From: Tenodera sinensis
Lineage: Eukaryota; Arthropoda; Insecta; Mantodea; Mantidae
Reading direction: 5' to 3'
DNA: 64,000 bases
Assembly (NCBI GenBank): GCA_030765045.1
Contig: CM060963.1
Coordinates: forward strand, 68,480,617 to 68,544,616
The notes beneath the pieces are model-generated. The model saw nothing but the letters and a program-made list of their open reading frames with translations, was not told the DNA's origin and made no database searches. Positions 22,625 to 35,950 of this stretch are shown in pieces (the stretch's first letter is position 1; every line of letters begins with the position of its first letter). Position numbers and translations under genes: made by a program.

Positions 22625-23490
22625 GAGCCCTTAGAAATACACGTTTTGAGGTTCTGTGAATCAAAAAATCCTATTTTTACTTTGTCCCCGCGAAAGAGAA
22701 GCTGTTGTACTCCAATAAAATTCGAGATTTTACCAAAGTCGCCTTCCATGGGCTAAGGGTAGCATGTTAGCCTCTGGTTCTCGGGGTTGCGAGTTTAAAC
22801 CTGGTGGAGGGTGAAGGATTTTTTCGGGTGTAAAGATCATTGGCATGGCTTCCTTCGAAAGGGAACTAAAGCCGGTGATCCTGTGACGAGATTTACGGCC
22901 GTCAAAGAACCTCAAGCCTGATAGAGAGGCCTTTCAGCCCTAGTATAGAATGAGACGCTGAGAACCACAGTTAAAAAGCATCAATAAATAAAACCCAATT
23001 TCAATTTGTCCTAAATGCGTACAATATTGATATTAAAAGGTGCGTGTGTATGTATGTCTATGTGCATGCGTTTGTTGGTGAATAGCTTAACTCAAAAAGG
23101 TACTGTCGGATACATTCTGAACTAGGCAGTATCTGTGACACGAGGACTTTTTAAGGAAATCCCTCCACTAAGAATTACACCTTTCATGGAAATGTTCCCC
23201 AATTTTCTTTTCATTTTTATCCAAAATGGCACTAAATATTTTCATTAGAATATCCTACATTAAACATATTTACATGAAAAATAACTGTATATCTTGAACT
23301 TTCCGGGGAAACCCTACGATGTCATCTTGCTTTGGGAGGAATATTTTTCATGACAGGTGATATTCAAAAAATAGTTTAGTATAAAAAAAACGAGTTTCTT
23401 TAAAACACATCAGTTATTTAAAGTAGTTTTGTGTAGCAATACCCATTTCCGAGATATTTTCGTTATTCATTTGAATTCTTCAGTACTCCC
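22625..23490 (-). repeat. Repeat A, diverged copy interrupted by a SINE
   Basis: Tail pieces (aaatacacgttttgaggttc at about 22637; aattcgagattttaccaaag ending at 22733) lie left of the SINE at 22733-22993. The TG-rich slot (about 23041-23080), the middle and part of the head continue to its right. Confidence 0.7.
22733..22993 (+). repeat. tRNA-derived SINE, family S6, inserted in repeat A
   Basis: Head gggctaagggtagcatgtta then GTTGCGAGTTTAAACCTGG (B box), body cttccttcgaaagggaacta and gagatttacggccgtcaaag, and an A-rich end (caataaataaaa). Only one copy is in the window. Confidence 0.6.
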
Positions 23491-23529
23491 TTATATTTCG
23501 TTGTTACTATTCGGCTGTTTCCCGCATTT

Positions 23530-23670
23530 GCGGTTAAAACCAAAATTGGTATTTAAGTTGGATATCTTTCAAGAATACGACACCAAGATTATGAAGAAAA
23601 CTCCTCTACCTTAAACTGCTCTTTACTGAAACATTTTATTTTCTCAAAATTGGCTCTAAAGATTTTGATT
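23530..23670 (-). repeat. Repeat A, middle fragment
   Basis: ttggtatttaagttggatat, ctttcaagaatacgacacca, tctcaaaattggctctaaag on the plus strand are reverse-complement repeat A. Confidence 0.7.
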
Positions 23671-24013
23671 TATTTATATATTATATATATATTATATTAT
23701 ATTATATTATTTATAACGATATTCCTTTTTGTAGTATTTAATACATTATAAAATTTTAAATCTTTTTTAAATACGGTTATATACATTCTGAACTGAGGAT
23801 AACTAGTGCTAAGCCCAGGACCTAGGTCTAGGGGTACAGGCTGGAATAGAAAATTGTCTTCGGGGGTACACGGAGAAAAGACTTTGAGTACCAGTGGAGT
23901 AGAAGACCTGATCGACAAAGCTAATGGCTTTCCAATGGGTGTATAAACTATATAAGAGGTAGATAAGGTTCAATATTCGTTGCGAATATAGCTTGTCTAT
24001 GCGTTACTACCAG

Positions 24014-24108
24014 CCGAAATCCATCATGTCATTTAGAATGAAGTAGTACCAACAGAAATCCATCATGTCATTTTCCATGAAGAAGTAATCCCAACCGAAA
24101 TCCATTCA
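24014..24108. repeat. Minisatellite, about 40-42-bp unit, 2.3 copies
   Basis: gaaatccatcatgtcattt starts at 24015 and 24055, and a third gaaatccat starts at 24097, each preceded by ccaac or ccagc. Confidence 0.75.
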
Positions 24109-24144
24109 GTGGCGGATTTACAAATGTGAAATATTCAGCGACAT

Positions 24145-24235
24145 GAAGGTAATTTACGTAAATCATCTCAGGTGTCTGGGAGGTAATTTACGTACTTGTG
24201 AAAAGACAAACAGTACCCTGAGAGGCAATTTACAC
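24145..24235. repeat. Imperfect tandem motif, 35-41-bp spacing
   Basis: gaaggtaatttacgta at 24145, gaggtaatttacgta at about 24180 and gaggcaatttaca at about 24221. It lies 37 bases from the minisatellite at 24014-24108 but has a different unit. Confidence 0.5.
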
Positions 24236-24790
24236 CACCTCCAAAATAATTTATATATAAAGACATACATCAGTTTTACTAACATCCTTGTGGTGAATTA
24301 CTTCCAGTTAGCTAAAAGAAGGAAATTAGTTGAACCATTCTCGTTTACATTAATTTCATTTTATGAAATTTTCATTAATTTCCAATTCGTTGGTTTTCAT
24401 TCAACTGAAACTCCGAGGGGCTCACTCTGTGGTACCTGAAATTGTGTACCCATTTCCAGGTAATGCTGAAACTATTTAACATTCCTTTAAAGGATCTGCA
24501 GCTTCAGTCCCGCCCTGATACCGTTGCACCACTGTTTAAATTGTGAATCAACCAGTTCCGCATCGGCCGTTGCGGAAATTGCATACTACGACAATTTGCA
24601 ACGTAACTGTCGGGGACTGCCATTTGGGAGTAAATATTTGTCTTCTCTTGGTGGGATTTTACCGACCCCCATGACGTACACATATCTGTGACGTCTGTTA
24701 TAGAACATAAGCCTAGGCCATAAAATTCTATTTCCGCCTCAGAGCTTATACTCCTTTGGAAAACTAATTATGTAATGCCTTTCTGACAGG
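24236..24790. other. No gene recognised
   Basis: Nothing beyond AT-rich sequence with one GC-richer patch at 24500-24680. Confidence 0.5.
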
Positions 24791-24792
24791 CT

Positions 24793-24957
24793 CTTTACTT
24801 CCTCCACTATTTCAGTGGAAATACACATTTTGAGCCTCTCTGATTACATAAAACATATTTAGACAAATAAGTCCGTGTGCCATGTGTGTGTGTGTGTGTG
24901 TGTGTGGGGGGGGGGGGGTTTGATATTTAACTTCGGCACCTTCGGAAGATTTAAAAA
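24793..24957 (-). repeat. Repeat A tail, inverted, fused to the next head
   Basis: tttacttcctccactatttc, tggaaatacacattttgagc, (TG)n at about 24881-24906 with a G run, then a shortened middle (ttgatatttaacttcggc) up to an A run. Confidence 0.7.
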
Positions 24958-25508
24958 AAAAAATCTGATGTGCTACACTCACATGACCTTCTCTGCTATT
25001 GCACTAACTTCTCCTACAAGAACTTATTCCCCTATCTTCTTCATGCCCGTCGAGATAAATGTTTGCAGAAATACCCTTCCTACTAATATTCTTGTAGTTG
25101 CAAGGAGAATGTGGGAATGCGATAGGCTAATATTTTAAAGCTAGTCGCTGTATCAAGGTTTTGAAATGCTGTTCACTTTGCACACCAAAAGACAAAAATG
25201 CGAATAACTACCCTTCCATTTGAGAAAAGTATAAGTATTGCAAAACTTACACGAGTAACAAGGAATATCTCCAAAATAGTTTACTCCACAAAAAATGCAT
25301 TTGGACATAACTTGTGCGTTTTAAGGTCTATATTTCTTGTATATATATATATATAAGATATAGTCTATCTCTTACGGTTAAACAGTTATGCAAAACTTAT
25401 CAGGAGTAAACAAGATTACATGAGTTGTAACCAAAGAGTTCAAAATATACATTTCATTTGCAATAAACTATTTTGAACATATGGTATTTTAATCAAAATC
25501 GTTAAAGT
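24958..25508 (+). repeat. Repeat A, 5' half
   Basis: Head aatctgatgtgctacactca, middle to taatcaaaatcgttaaag; a (TA)n of about 14 bp at 25341. The slot and tail are missing. Confidence 0.85.
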
Positions 25509-25640
25509 CACCAAAAAGGACACTATCAATAACTTGGAAGGATAATGTCGCAAAGGCAATGAAGCGATTTAATTTGGAAGGTGAACAACAGAGAAGAGCT
25601 ATCGGAAGATGTATTACACACTTAAAAGCCGATTAAATAA
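25509..25640 (+). pseudogene. Possible LINE reverse transcriptase C-terminal scrap
   Basis: The plus frame reads RTLSITWKDNVAKAMKRFNL, then EGEQQRRAIGRC, then a stop. TW-K-D-x-V-x-K-x-M-x-x-x-x-L resembles the end of some LINE proteins after the GRP-x-x-W motif. That motif is not visible and the fragment is short. Confidence 0.25.
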
Positions 25641-26390
25641 TATTATTAAATGAGTTATTAATTATTTCGCGGAATATTCTAAACAAATACAACTCGAGTT
25701 TTCATATTTGGGATTATTTTTCCTGCGCTTCACGCTCGCAAAATTACCGTCATATAAGTTGCAACTGATAATAATTATCCCTTGTGTACTAGAAATTAGT
25801 TTATAAATTGTTTAATTAGTTGTTAGAAGGTTATGGAACTAAGTCATGAAAAGCAATAACATATTTTTAACAACATTTAGTTTTTATTTGGAGCCAGAAG
25901 TATAAGACACGAAAATGCACTTTATTTTATTGGAGAGGCGAAGTCCCAAAGCACTCCTTAGCGTTATTCACTTTATGGTTATGTCGTGAGTGAAGGTACA
26001 CACTACGTAAGATATGGATGTGTTACATGATCGTGTAAAACAACTTCACTTTTATAAAGCCGCCAAATTAATAACTTTCACCACACTTTCCCACATTCCG
26101 GTATAATATATGAATGGTTACTCTAGCATACTAGAATGATTCACCGATGGACAATTTCAGCAATAACCTTGTCGCAATAATTAAGACAGGTCTGTCAAGT
26201 ACAGGGTCCAGTTTTTGGACGTTGCTTGGGTAACAATTAATGCAGCAGGATATGCAGATGTTTTGCTGAGATCAATTTGATACAGTTATAAATTACTCTG
26301 CTAAATTAACTGTTTATCGATATCCAGTTAATACCAATCCCAGAAAATATTACTCTGCGTGAGGGAGATGTCAAATAAAATGTAGCATAT
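25641..26390. other. No gene recognised
   Basis: Nothing recognised on either strand. Confidence 0.5.
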
Positions 26391-26779
26391 TACAAAAAAA
26401 TCTGATGTGTCGCACTCACATGACTTTCTCTACTCTTGTACTAATTACTCTTACAAACTCTTATACCATATCATTATTTGTGTTAGTTGAGATAAACATT
26501 TGCAGAAATTATCTTACTGCTACGTTCTTGTAGGTCCAAGGGGAAAATGGGAATACGGTAGGCTTTGAGCGATAGTCAAATGTTTTAAACGTTTTAAATT
26601 CCGTTCTCTTTGCGCGGCTAACATATAAAAAATTGAATAACGATGTTCCATTTGACAGAAATATGAATTCTCCGAAACTCATACAAATAACGAGACATAA
26701 TTATCTCTGAAATGGTCCAGTCTACAACAAATTTAATTCAGACATAAATTGTGTGTTTTAGCAAAAACTACATTTTTTG

Positions 26780-26912
26780 TTTGGTGCTCTCTAAAAAAGC
26801 GGTTACTATTACTGCTATTGCTCTCTTCAGATATTGGAGAGCAAGAGGATTAATGACTTCATTGTCAAAAATCCAGCATTAGCTAACAACAACAACATAT
26901 TTGTATAGTAAG
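26780..26912 (+). mobile_element. Insertion of about 130 bp with (AAC)n end inside repeat A
   Basis: Splits the repeat A phrase acattttttgt/ttgtatagtaag. Contents: ttggtgctctctaaaaaagc ... cagcattagc, then aacaacaacaaca. The short tail and flanking T-rich duplication suggest a retroposed piece (SINE or LINE end) of unknown family. Confidence 0.45.
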
Positions 26913-27241
26913 ATTTAGTCTATCTCTTACGGTTTTGCAGTTGTGCAAAAGTGATCAGGAGTAAATACGGCTACAGGGGCTACAGCCAGAAAATTCAAGA
27001 TATACATTTCATTTTCCATAAAAATATCTCAAACATATGGCATTTTAATAAAACTCGTTAGAGCCATTTTCAAAAAAAATTAAATTTTCGAAAACTTTTT
27101 CACGTAAGGGGTAGTTTAGGGTGGGGCTATTTTCTTGAAAATCCTTTTGTTGCATCCTTGGAAGACATTGAACTTAAATACCAAGTTTGGTTTTTAACCG
27201 ACTTTTCGTTTCTGAGTTATGCTGTCCACAGACTGATTGAC

Positions 27242-27773
<532 letters not shown>

Positions 27774-27853
27774 CGAAAGATATATTTCCAGTGAAATTTC
27801 GACATCAAATTTTTGGGTGGAATACAATACTTACTGGTAGAGAAAATAGAAAT

Positions 27854-28156
27854 ACTTATAACCTTTTTACTTTTAATTAAAGCTTTATGGAATTTTAATA
27901 CCTTCTGCAATCATCTTTATGGAATTTTAATACGTTCTGCAATCTTACATGACACTATCACATTTTTATGGAATTGAAGGAATATTTTCACAAAACACAA
28001 TAACACTTTTTTTCGAAATTAAAATTTCCTTTACGTGTCATTTTAAGAATAACATTCAGAGATATTACTTAAAAGTTTATATGCTGTTTATTTAAAATAA
28101 TTCGTTGTACATGACATTTCCCCCGACTTTGTTTATTTACGTGATATTTTTTTTAC
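27854..28156. other. No gene; short tandem phrase
   Basis: tatggaattttaataccttctgcaat-type phrase occurs twice (about 27887 and 27918), with a third partial copy near 27967. Confidence 0.5.
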
Positions 28157-28203
28157 CGAGCGAGATGACTCCGCTCGCATTCGGGAGGTCGTGGGTTTGA
28201 TCT
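28157..28203 (+). repeat. tRNA-derived SINE head fragment, family S4
   Basis: ccgagcgagatgactccgct, then cattcgggaggtcgtgggtt tgatc. The B-box part matches 34407-34625. Cut off where the (TG)n slot of a minus-strand repeat A begins. Confidence 0.5.
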
Positions 28204-28205
28204 GT

Positions 28206-28929
28206 GTGTGTGCGCTTGTGTGTGTGTGTCTGTGTCTGTCTGTGTGAACAGCACACTCAAAAGGGAAAGTTTCTTAAAAACCAAAATTGGTATTTACATT
28301 TAATATCTTTTAAGGATGCGACACGAGTATTTTGAATAAAATTACTCCCACTAAACTACCCTTTACATCACAATTTTTTCGAAAAATGGTGACTTTCTCA
28401 ATGGGTCAAATGTTTTCGATTAAAATACCACATGTTCAGGATGTTTTTATGGCAAAGGAGTTTTGGATTTTCTGTCTATAGCCCACATATTCCAGTTTAC
28501 TCTTGACGACTTTTACATAACTGGTAAACCGTAAGAGATAGACCAAGTCTGACTATACTAAAATGTAGATCTCGCTAAAACACACTGAATAAATTATTTT
28601 GTATAGTGAACCATTTCGGAGATATTTTTTGTTATTTGTGTCAGTTTCGGAAAACTTAAGACTTTCGTGAAATGGAACATCGTTGTGCATTTTTTTTATA
28701 TACTAAGCGTGCAAAGGGAACAGGATCTCAAAGCTTTAAAAGATTTGACTATCGCTAAAAGCTCACTGTATTGTAGTATTTCCCTTGTACCTACAAGGAA
28801 ATAAGGAATAAGATAATTTGTACAAATGGTTATTTCAACTAACACAAAGAAGATATAGGAATAAGATTTTGCAAGAATGGTTAATACAATTGTAGAGAAA
28901 GTCATGTGAGTGCAGCACATCATTTTTTT
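28206..28929 (-). repeat. Repeat A, copy lacking the tail
   Basis: TG-rich slot at 28204-28245, middle, and head ending gtgagtgcagcacatcattt. The recurrent 74-codon frame is intact on the minus strand (28696-28926). Confidence 0.9.
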
Positions 28930-29394
28930 GTAGTGGAATGTAATGAATGGAGCGCCAGTCAATGAAATGAAGCCATGACGTCATGAAGTACCATAGTAAC
29001 GTAAAGAAATGCGATGTGGCTAAGGAAGCCGTGTTGATCTCTTCCTGTCCTGTCCTTTCCATTCACATTCATCACATTGTATTGTTGTCGCCTAGTGATA
29101 TACTACCAAACTGACGTAAACGGATGTGAGTGAATAAGCCCGTGCACTTGTATTGGTTTTAAGGGGTAAAAGTCTGTTTCCTCATATCCACAGTTCTGCC
29201 TTGTGGACATCAAATATGTTTATTGCTTCTACATACAAGTATAAGAAATGTAGGTAATATAAAATAACAATTACTTATTAAACCAATGAATAGATGAAAT
29301 TTGGCCAAAATTGCTGATCATTTTTAGTTTTACGTTTTGCATTTTTATTAGGCCTATACACTGTACTTTAACGGCACGCTTTCATTTTCTCAAT
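28930..29394. other. No gene recognised; CRE palindrome at 28976
   Basis: TGACGTCA at 28976-28983 and accatagtaac at 28990-29000. No frame of note. Confidence 0.4.
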
Positions 29395-29991
29395 ATTGGT
29401 CATTTTCAAAGCTCCAGAAGGGTGCCAAGGTAAAGCTACCTCACACCACTGCGCAACGAGTAAATAACGACAATGGAGTGGTTAGAACAAAGCCAAACCT
29501 ACAGCCAGTTTGTTTATGATAAGTGCTGAGAAACGGTGGATTTCGAGAAAACTCCCTGCTACATCATTCTCGTCTATATAAGCGAGTGCGACGGCGACAA
29601 ACTGGAGTTCTTCAGGGTCGTATTGAACGAGGCAGTGTTACCAATTAGTTCTAAGTATGCGTGTGAATGTGCGGGTGTACAGTCAGCGTTGAAAGAATTC
29701 GATGTGTCTCTCCAGAGAAGTTGTACACATTTAACCGTCGCGTCGGATTTGTTGTGTGAAGCAGTTTTAGTGAGTGTGATCGTCAAAGCCAGCAGTTTGT
29801 GAGACAGAGTTGAACTGAAAGACTTTGAAATGTGTGTCAAGATTGCGGCCGGACAGAACAGCTGTGAGATGCAAGGTCACGACGAATTTTAGATTATGTT
29901 AACGATAAAACAGAACTGTGTTTTTGTGCTTATTTTTAGAAGAGAAATAAAGTGACAAGAAAAAGTAACTGGACTTCGTCATTTTGTTTCA
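29395..29991 (+). mobile_element. LTR of a retrotransposon (5' LTR, start approximate)
   Basis: The right end is fixed by a primer-binding site two bases downstream. TATATAA at 29575-29581 is a good TATA box, and AATAAA at 29946-29951 a polyadenylation signal about 40 bases before the end (tttgtttca). The 5' part shares gtgccaaggtaaagctacct cacac with the LTRs at 52975 and 59226 (gatgccaagctacttcacac). The 3' part shares aataaagtgacaaga...aagtaactggactt with 59226-59817. The left boundary is inferred from where this similarity begins. No gag or pol follows. A frame at 29536-29802 is open on both strands and is best read as LTR R/U5 sequence. Confidence 0.7.
29575..29581 (+). promoter_or_regulatory. 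TATA box of the LTR promoter
   Basis: TATATAA. The corresponding position in the LTR at 52975 reads tctatattagg. Confidence 0.55.
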
Positions 29992-29992
29992 T

Positions 29993-30012
29993 TGGTGTCA
30001 GGAGTGGGATTT
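29993..30012 (+). promoter_or_regulatory. Primer-binding site complementary to tRNA-Leu 3' end
   Basis: TGGTGTCAGGAGTGGGAT begins TGG (the complement of CCA) and pairs with the usual 3' end of leucine tRNAs (ATCCCACTCCTGACACCA). It starts two bases after the LTR end, where reverse-transcription priming is expected. Confidence 0.75.
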
Positions 30013-30013
30013 G

Positions 30014-31405
<1,392 letters not shown>

Positions 31406-32053
31406 AAAAAACATGATCACAAAGAAAATTACCGAAGCTGTTCGAAAGCCATTAATGGGTTGCTAACGCTAGGTTTTGGTCTCATAAATCGGACCTGCTA
31501 CAAATGCTGCTTTTTTCCATCAAGAGTACGGTTATTCCAGATCAGTGAGTTCAAATAGCGGCGCCACTGCAAATGAAACAATTTGGAGCTACAGAGTTTG
31601 AGAACCACTGGCGCATAGAGGTACGTGACATTCACGTGAAGAAAAAGTAGCTACAATGTGAAGAGAGCTGCATTATCCGCAATATGCACCCTATAATCGA
31701 ACGTGCCGACAGTCAGCAGAGTCATGGCTTGAGGAAATTCCTTGTCGACCACACATGTGGAGCGTAGTCAAGATAAAAAAAAAAATCCTTTCACAATCGT
31801 GGTGAGAGCATGTAGACATATGGTACACATTCTGCGTCATTCACTGTCGCAGCATCCCTATAGGAAAAGTATTTCATTTCTAAACCTCTCAAAATTGCCC
31901 ATATGATAATATAAGGGGACCATAAAACTGGATCAACCTGCGAAAATTTCATATCCTACGTTTCTGAGACAAACTTCAATTTTTATTACGTGACTAACAT
32001 AATACATAACCATTACCCTAATTTTGAAACAAATGCATGAAATAGTTTATGAG
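31406..32053. other. No gene recognised; hAT-like terminus at about 31590-31605
   Basis: gagtttgagaaccactg reads CAGTGGTTCTCAAACTC on the minus strand, a hAT-type terminal repeat. No partner terminus was found. Confidence 0.35.
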
Positions 32054-32735
32054 AAAAAATCTTATGTATTGCATTCACATGACTTTCTCTACTCTGGTAC
32101 TAACCATTCTTACAAACTCTTATTCCTATATCTTCTTCGTGTTGGTCGAGATAAACGTTTGTACAAATTATCTTATTGCTTATTTCCTTGTAGGTGCAAG
32201 AGGAATATTAGAGTACAAATCTTTTAAAGCTTTGAGATTCGGTTCTCTTTGCACGCTTAACATAGAAAAAATCAACAATGATGTTCCATTTCACAAAAGT
32301 CTGAGTTTTCCGAAACTGACACAAATAACAAGGAATATCTCCGAAATGGTTCACGCTACAAAAAAAATTATTCAGACATAAATTGTGTGTTTTAGCGAGA
32401 TCTACATTTTTGTGCAGCAAGACTTGGTCTATCTCTTACGGTTTACGAGTTGTTCAAAAGTTAACCAGAGTAAACAGGACTACGTAGGCTATAGCCAGAA
32501 AATTCAAAACATACATTTTATTTGTCATACAAATATCTTAAGTATATGGCAGTCCAATAAAAATCGTTGTCGTTTTCACAAGAAAATCAAAATTTTCTAA
32601 AACTTTTTCAATGTAAAGGGTAGTTTAGGGTGGGGCTATTTTCTTCAAATCTTCGCATCCTTGAAAGACATTAAACTTAAACACCAACATTGGTTTTTAA
32701 CAGACTTCTCGTTTTCGAGTTATGCTGTTATCCAA
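32054..32735 (+). repeat. Repeat A, copy lacking slot and tail
   Basis: Head aatcttatgtattgcattca, complete middle, ends at gagttatgctgtta where the slot would begin. Its first short frame continues for 110 codons (32049-32381). Confidence 0.9.
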
Positions 32736-33048
32736 AAATGGTTATTTCCAAGAATGTTTGTCATTTTTCACTAGTTGGTCACCTTAAATGTCACTAAGTG
32801 TATTATAATCTAACTGCGTGTGTACTTGACATTTTAGTCTATTGGACGAGTTATCTGCTAATCACCTGCTTTTCTGAATAATGTCAGAGCTACGTAAATT
32901 GCAATACCTAGAGAAGGGAAAATTCTTAGCAAAACGGATAATCTATACCTTTGGCGTTGTTTATTTTGTGGCGTTGTTACGATCATGCAAAAAACATCAG
33001 ATAGTAAACTGTGTGATTGGTTTCTGGGAAAACTGTTAAACAAAGAGG
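32736..33048. other. No gene recognised
   Basis: Nothing recognised. Confidence 0.5.
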
Positions 33049-33930
33049 AAAAAATCTGATTTGTTGCAGTCACATGACTTTCTCTACTCTTGTACTAACC
33101 ATTCTTACAAACTCTTATTCCTATATCTTCTTCGTGTTAGTTAAAATAAACATTTGTACAAATTATCTTATTGCTTATTTCCTTGTAGGTGCAAGGGGAA
33201 TATTGGAATACAGTAGGCTTTGTGCGATAGTCAAATCTTTTAAAGCTTTGAGATTCCGTTCTCTTTGTACACGTAACATATAAAAAAATGAACAACGATG
33301 ACCCATTTCACGAAAGTTCCAAGCTTTCCGAAGCTCACACACATAAATGGTTCACCCTACAAGAAAATTTATTGAGACATAAATTGTGTATTTTAGCAAG
33401 ATCTACATTTTTTGTATAGTATAATTTGGTCTATCTCTAACGGTTTACCAGTTATGCAAAAGTCGTCCAGAGTAAATACGACTACAGGGGCTATAGCCAG
33501 AAAATTCAAGATATACATTTCATTTGTCATCAAAATATCTCAAACATATGACGTTTTAATCAAAATCGTTAGAGCCATTTTCAAGAAAATCAAAATTTTC
33601 GAAAAATTTTTCATGTAAAGGGTAGTTTATGGTGGGGCTATTTTCTTCAAAATCTTCGTGTCACATCCTTGAACGACATTAAACTTAAATACCAACTTTG
33701 GTTTTTAACCGACTTTTCGTTTTTGAGCTATGCTGTCCACAGACTGACAGACTGACAGACACACAGACACACAGACACACAGACACACAGACACACACAC
33801 GGGCCTTTTTCTAAAAATGCTTTTTTTTGATTCAGAGGGCCTCAAAACATGTATTTCCGGTGAAATCTCGACTTCGAATTTTTGGGTGGAATACAATACT
33901 TCCCCTACTCACCAGTAGAGAAAGTAAAAA
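33049..33930 (+). repeat. Repeat A, complete copy (best reference)
   Basis: 882 bp: head aatctgatttgttgcagtca; 74-codon frame 33062-33283; 68-codon frame 33412-33618; acatttcatttgtcatcaaa; slot 33737-33800 of CAGACTGA then (ACAC/AG) units; tail ctttttctaaaaatgc to ACCAGTAGAGAAAGTAAAAA. Confidence 0.92.
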
Positions 33931-34406
33931 ACACAAACACCCCTATCTGTACTTGTACAGATGTATCTCTAACAACATAACATAAATACGCCAGCTTACA
34001 AAATGGTCGGTATACCCTAAGCTAGGATATATGCTTTCAGTAAAATAAGTCTGTGTTTCCCCTGAAAATTATCAATGTATAAGTAGTGTCCCTAGTAAAC
34101 TGTCAATAAGCATTCTTAGTTATTACTTCTCTTGGCCACAAAAATACAAGTTTATTCTTAGCGATTCCATGCGCATGTTATAGTTAGTCATGTATAGTGT
34201 TACCCTTGATTACTTCGCCATTTTTTATTTAACTGAACTTCATCTTTCTTCTTTCACCGTTTGACCTCATATTGAGGATTTACACCCTAAGACCTTATCG
34301 AGGAACGCCTGGGGTCAAATGCCGGTGGTGGCGCTGACAAACTACATCACAGTGAGTACCCAGGATAGGTGTGACCGATATTTGGTATGAGAGTGAGGAA
34401 AGAGTT
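33931..34406. other. No gene recognised
   Basis: Nothing recognised. Confidence 0.5.
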
Positions 34407-34625
34407 AACCGAGAGCAATAGCTCAGACGGTAGCATCTGTGACCCGCATTCGGGAGATCATAGGTTCGATTCCCGTGGCCAACCTTCCTGAACCATGGGT
34501 TCTTTCGGGAGTTTCTCCGAGTAGCTAGGCGAAAGCTGGGAAGGATAATTATATCCCCGAGTTCCCTGACCCTCCTTTTCACCTCACTTCTCATTCCATT
34601 TCACCTTTCATCTGGGTTGGCTACC
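34407..34625 (+). repeat. tRNA-derived SINE, family S4
   Basis: AATAGCTCAGACGGTAGCATC (A box) and AGGTTCGATTCCCGTGG (B box) are correctly spaced for a tRNA head. The body includes tttcgggagtttctccgagt and agctgggaaggataa. The non-tRNA body and absent acceptor pairing rule out a functional tRNA. Confidence 0.7.
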
Positions 34626-35160
34626 TCAGGGTTGTAAGTTTCGGCGGGAGTCTTGGCGTGCATGGTAGGGAATTTTCGCTCTGTAAATCCTCGAGGTAAA
34701 TCTCGAAATTTCGGAGCCCCGGGGATGTGTAAATCCATAAGGAGGAGGGGAACCGGTTGTACAAGCTGCTACCGGGGAGTTTGAACCCGTGGCTGTTATA
34801 TGATGAGCTCAAACAAGAAATCTTAAGCAACCCATTGCCAATATAGCTGAAATTATACCATAATTTTGAAATGCTAGGGACCGTTCTTGTTGCTATCATC
34901 TCTGCTCAGGTCCGGTCACCCTCAGTAACCTCTCAGCTCATCCCTCACTACCGGGCGCACACAGGCAGGGGCTTAGGCACAAAAGATTTCATAGGCTGAG
35001 GTGTCAAGTCCCCCTCCAAAGATTGTAATAGAGGAAGGAGATATGACCTGAGGGCTAAACGCATGGAAGGAAGCGTGTGATGATTGAGTGTGGTGTAATG
35101 AATGGCAGGGGAAACCAGAGAACCTGGAGAAAACCCGCCCATATACCGCTTTGTCCATCA
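34626..35160. other. GC-richer repeat-like block
   Basis: Contains gggagtttgaacccgtggct (B-box-like, about 34778-34797) and a ctggagaaaacccgcc phrase of the kind found in SINE bodies. It may be one or two further decayed SINEs. No protein recognised. Confidence 0.35.
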
Positions 35161-35169
35161 CAAATTCTT

Positions 35170-35311
35170 TACATGTCCAAGAGATAAAAAACGAATAACG
35201 ACCTCCTATTACAGAAATGTGTAAGTACTACAAAATTCAGACAAATAAGTAATATCTCAATTGTTCATCCACATAAAAGATGAATTACGCATAAATTCTG
35301 TCGTTTAATAA

Positions 35312-35401
<90 letters not shown>

Positions 35402-35552
35402 TAAGATTTTGTCTATCTCTTACGGTTTGTCAGGTATGCAAGTGTCACCCAGGCTGCAGGGACTTCTGAGGACATTGCTGCAACATTTAAGATATACACT
35501 TCACTTGTCATAGAAATATTACTTGAAAGATATGGAACTTTAATGAAAATAT
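35170..35552 (+). repeat. Repeat A, middle fragment around the (TG)n
   Basis: tacagaaatgtgtaagtact, aataagtaatatctcaattg, tctatctcttacggtttgtc and tttaagatatacacttcact follow repeat A order. It is joined to the SINE at 35553. Confidence 0.65.
35316..35399. repeat. (TG)n microsatellite
   Basis: 84 bp uninterrupted. It stands where repeat A has agatctacatttttgtatagtaag, and flanking bits (ataaattctgtcgtttaata; agattttgtctatctcttac) are repeat A middle on the plus strand. Confidence 0.9.
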
Positions 35553-35776
35553 TAGAGTTATTTTGTTGTTTAAAGACGCTGTCAATTGCTAGGATCACAT
35601 CAGCGTCACCGGAATGTCTTCCCACAAGAGTTCTTTTACATGCCAGTAAATCTATTGACATGGAGCTGTCGTTTTCAAGCACATTTAAAAACCATCGGCC
35701 TGGGCCGGATTTGAACCCGGGACCTTAGGACCAATAGACCAGCGACTAACCCACTGAGTCACCCAGACCGACGTGT
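35553..35776 (-). repeat. tRNA-derived SINE, family S1 copy 1
   Basis: Minus-strand head ctgggtgactcagtgggtta and B box CCCGGGTTCAAATCC. The body has catgtaaaagaactcttgtg and the end is ctagcaattgacagcgtctt. It matches 62216-62425 in head, body order and end. Confidence 0.75.
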
Positions 35777-35849
35777 AAGTAGGTGACTTAAGTCCCGGGC
35801 TTCTAGTTTAAGATCAGACTTGCACAATTTAATATCGTGTCGGCACGTT

Positions 35850-35950
35850 GCCACGGTAGCTCAGTGGTTAGAGTAACTGAAGGAGATCGGAATATCTGTG
35901 ATTCAAATCCTTGCTGTGTCATTGAATTTTTCAGCCTCATTCTACCCTTT
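35850..35950 (+). repeat. tRNA-derived SINE head
   Basis: CCACGGTAGCTCAGTGGTTAG (A box) and TGTGATTCAAATCC (weak B box), then an unrelated body. Confidence 0.5.

Noticed and set aside
24143..24439. 98-codon frame with a faint resemblance to leucine-rich or coiled-coil proteins
   Set aside because: It overlaps an imperfect tandem repeat, and the resemblance is to a few residues only.
29536..29840. 88-codon frames on both strands
   Set aside because: They lie inside the LTR between TATA box and AATAAA; neither resembles a known protein.
34407..34480. Functional tRNA gene
   Set aside because: A and B boxes are well spaced, but no acceptor stem closes and a SINE body follows.
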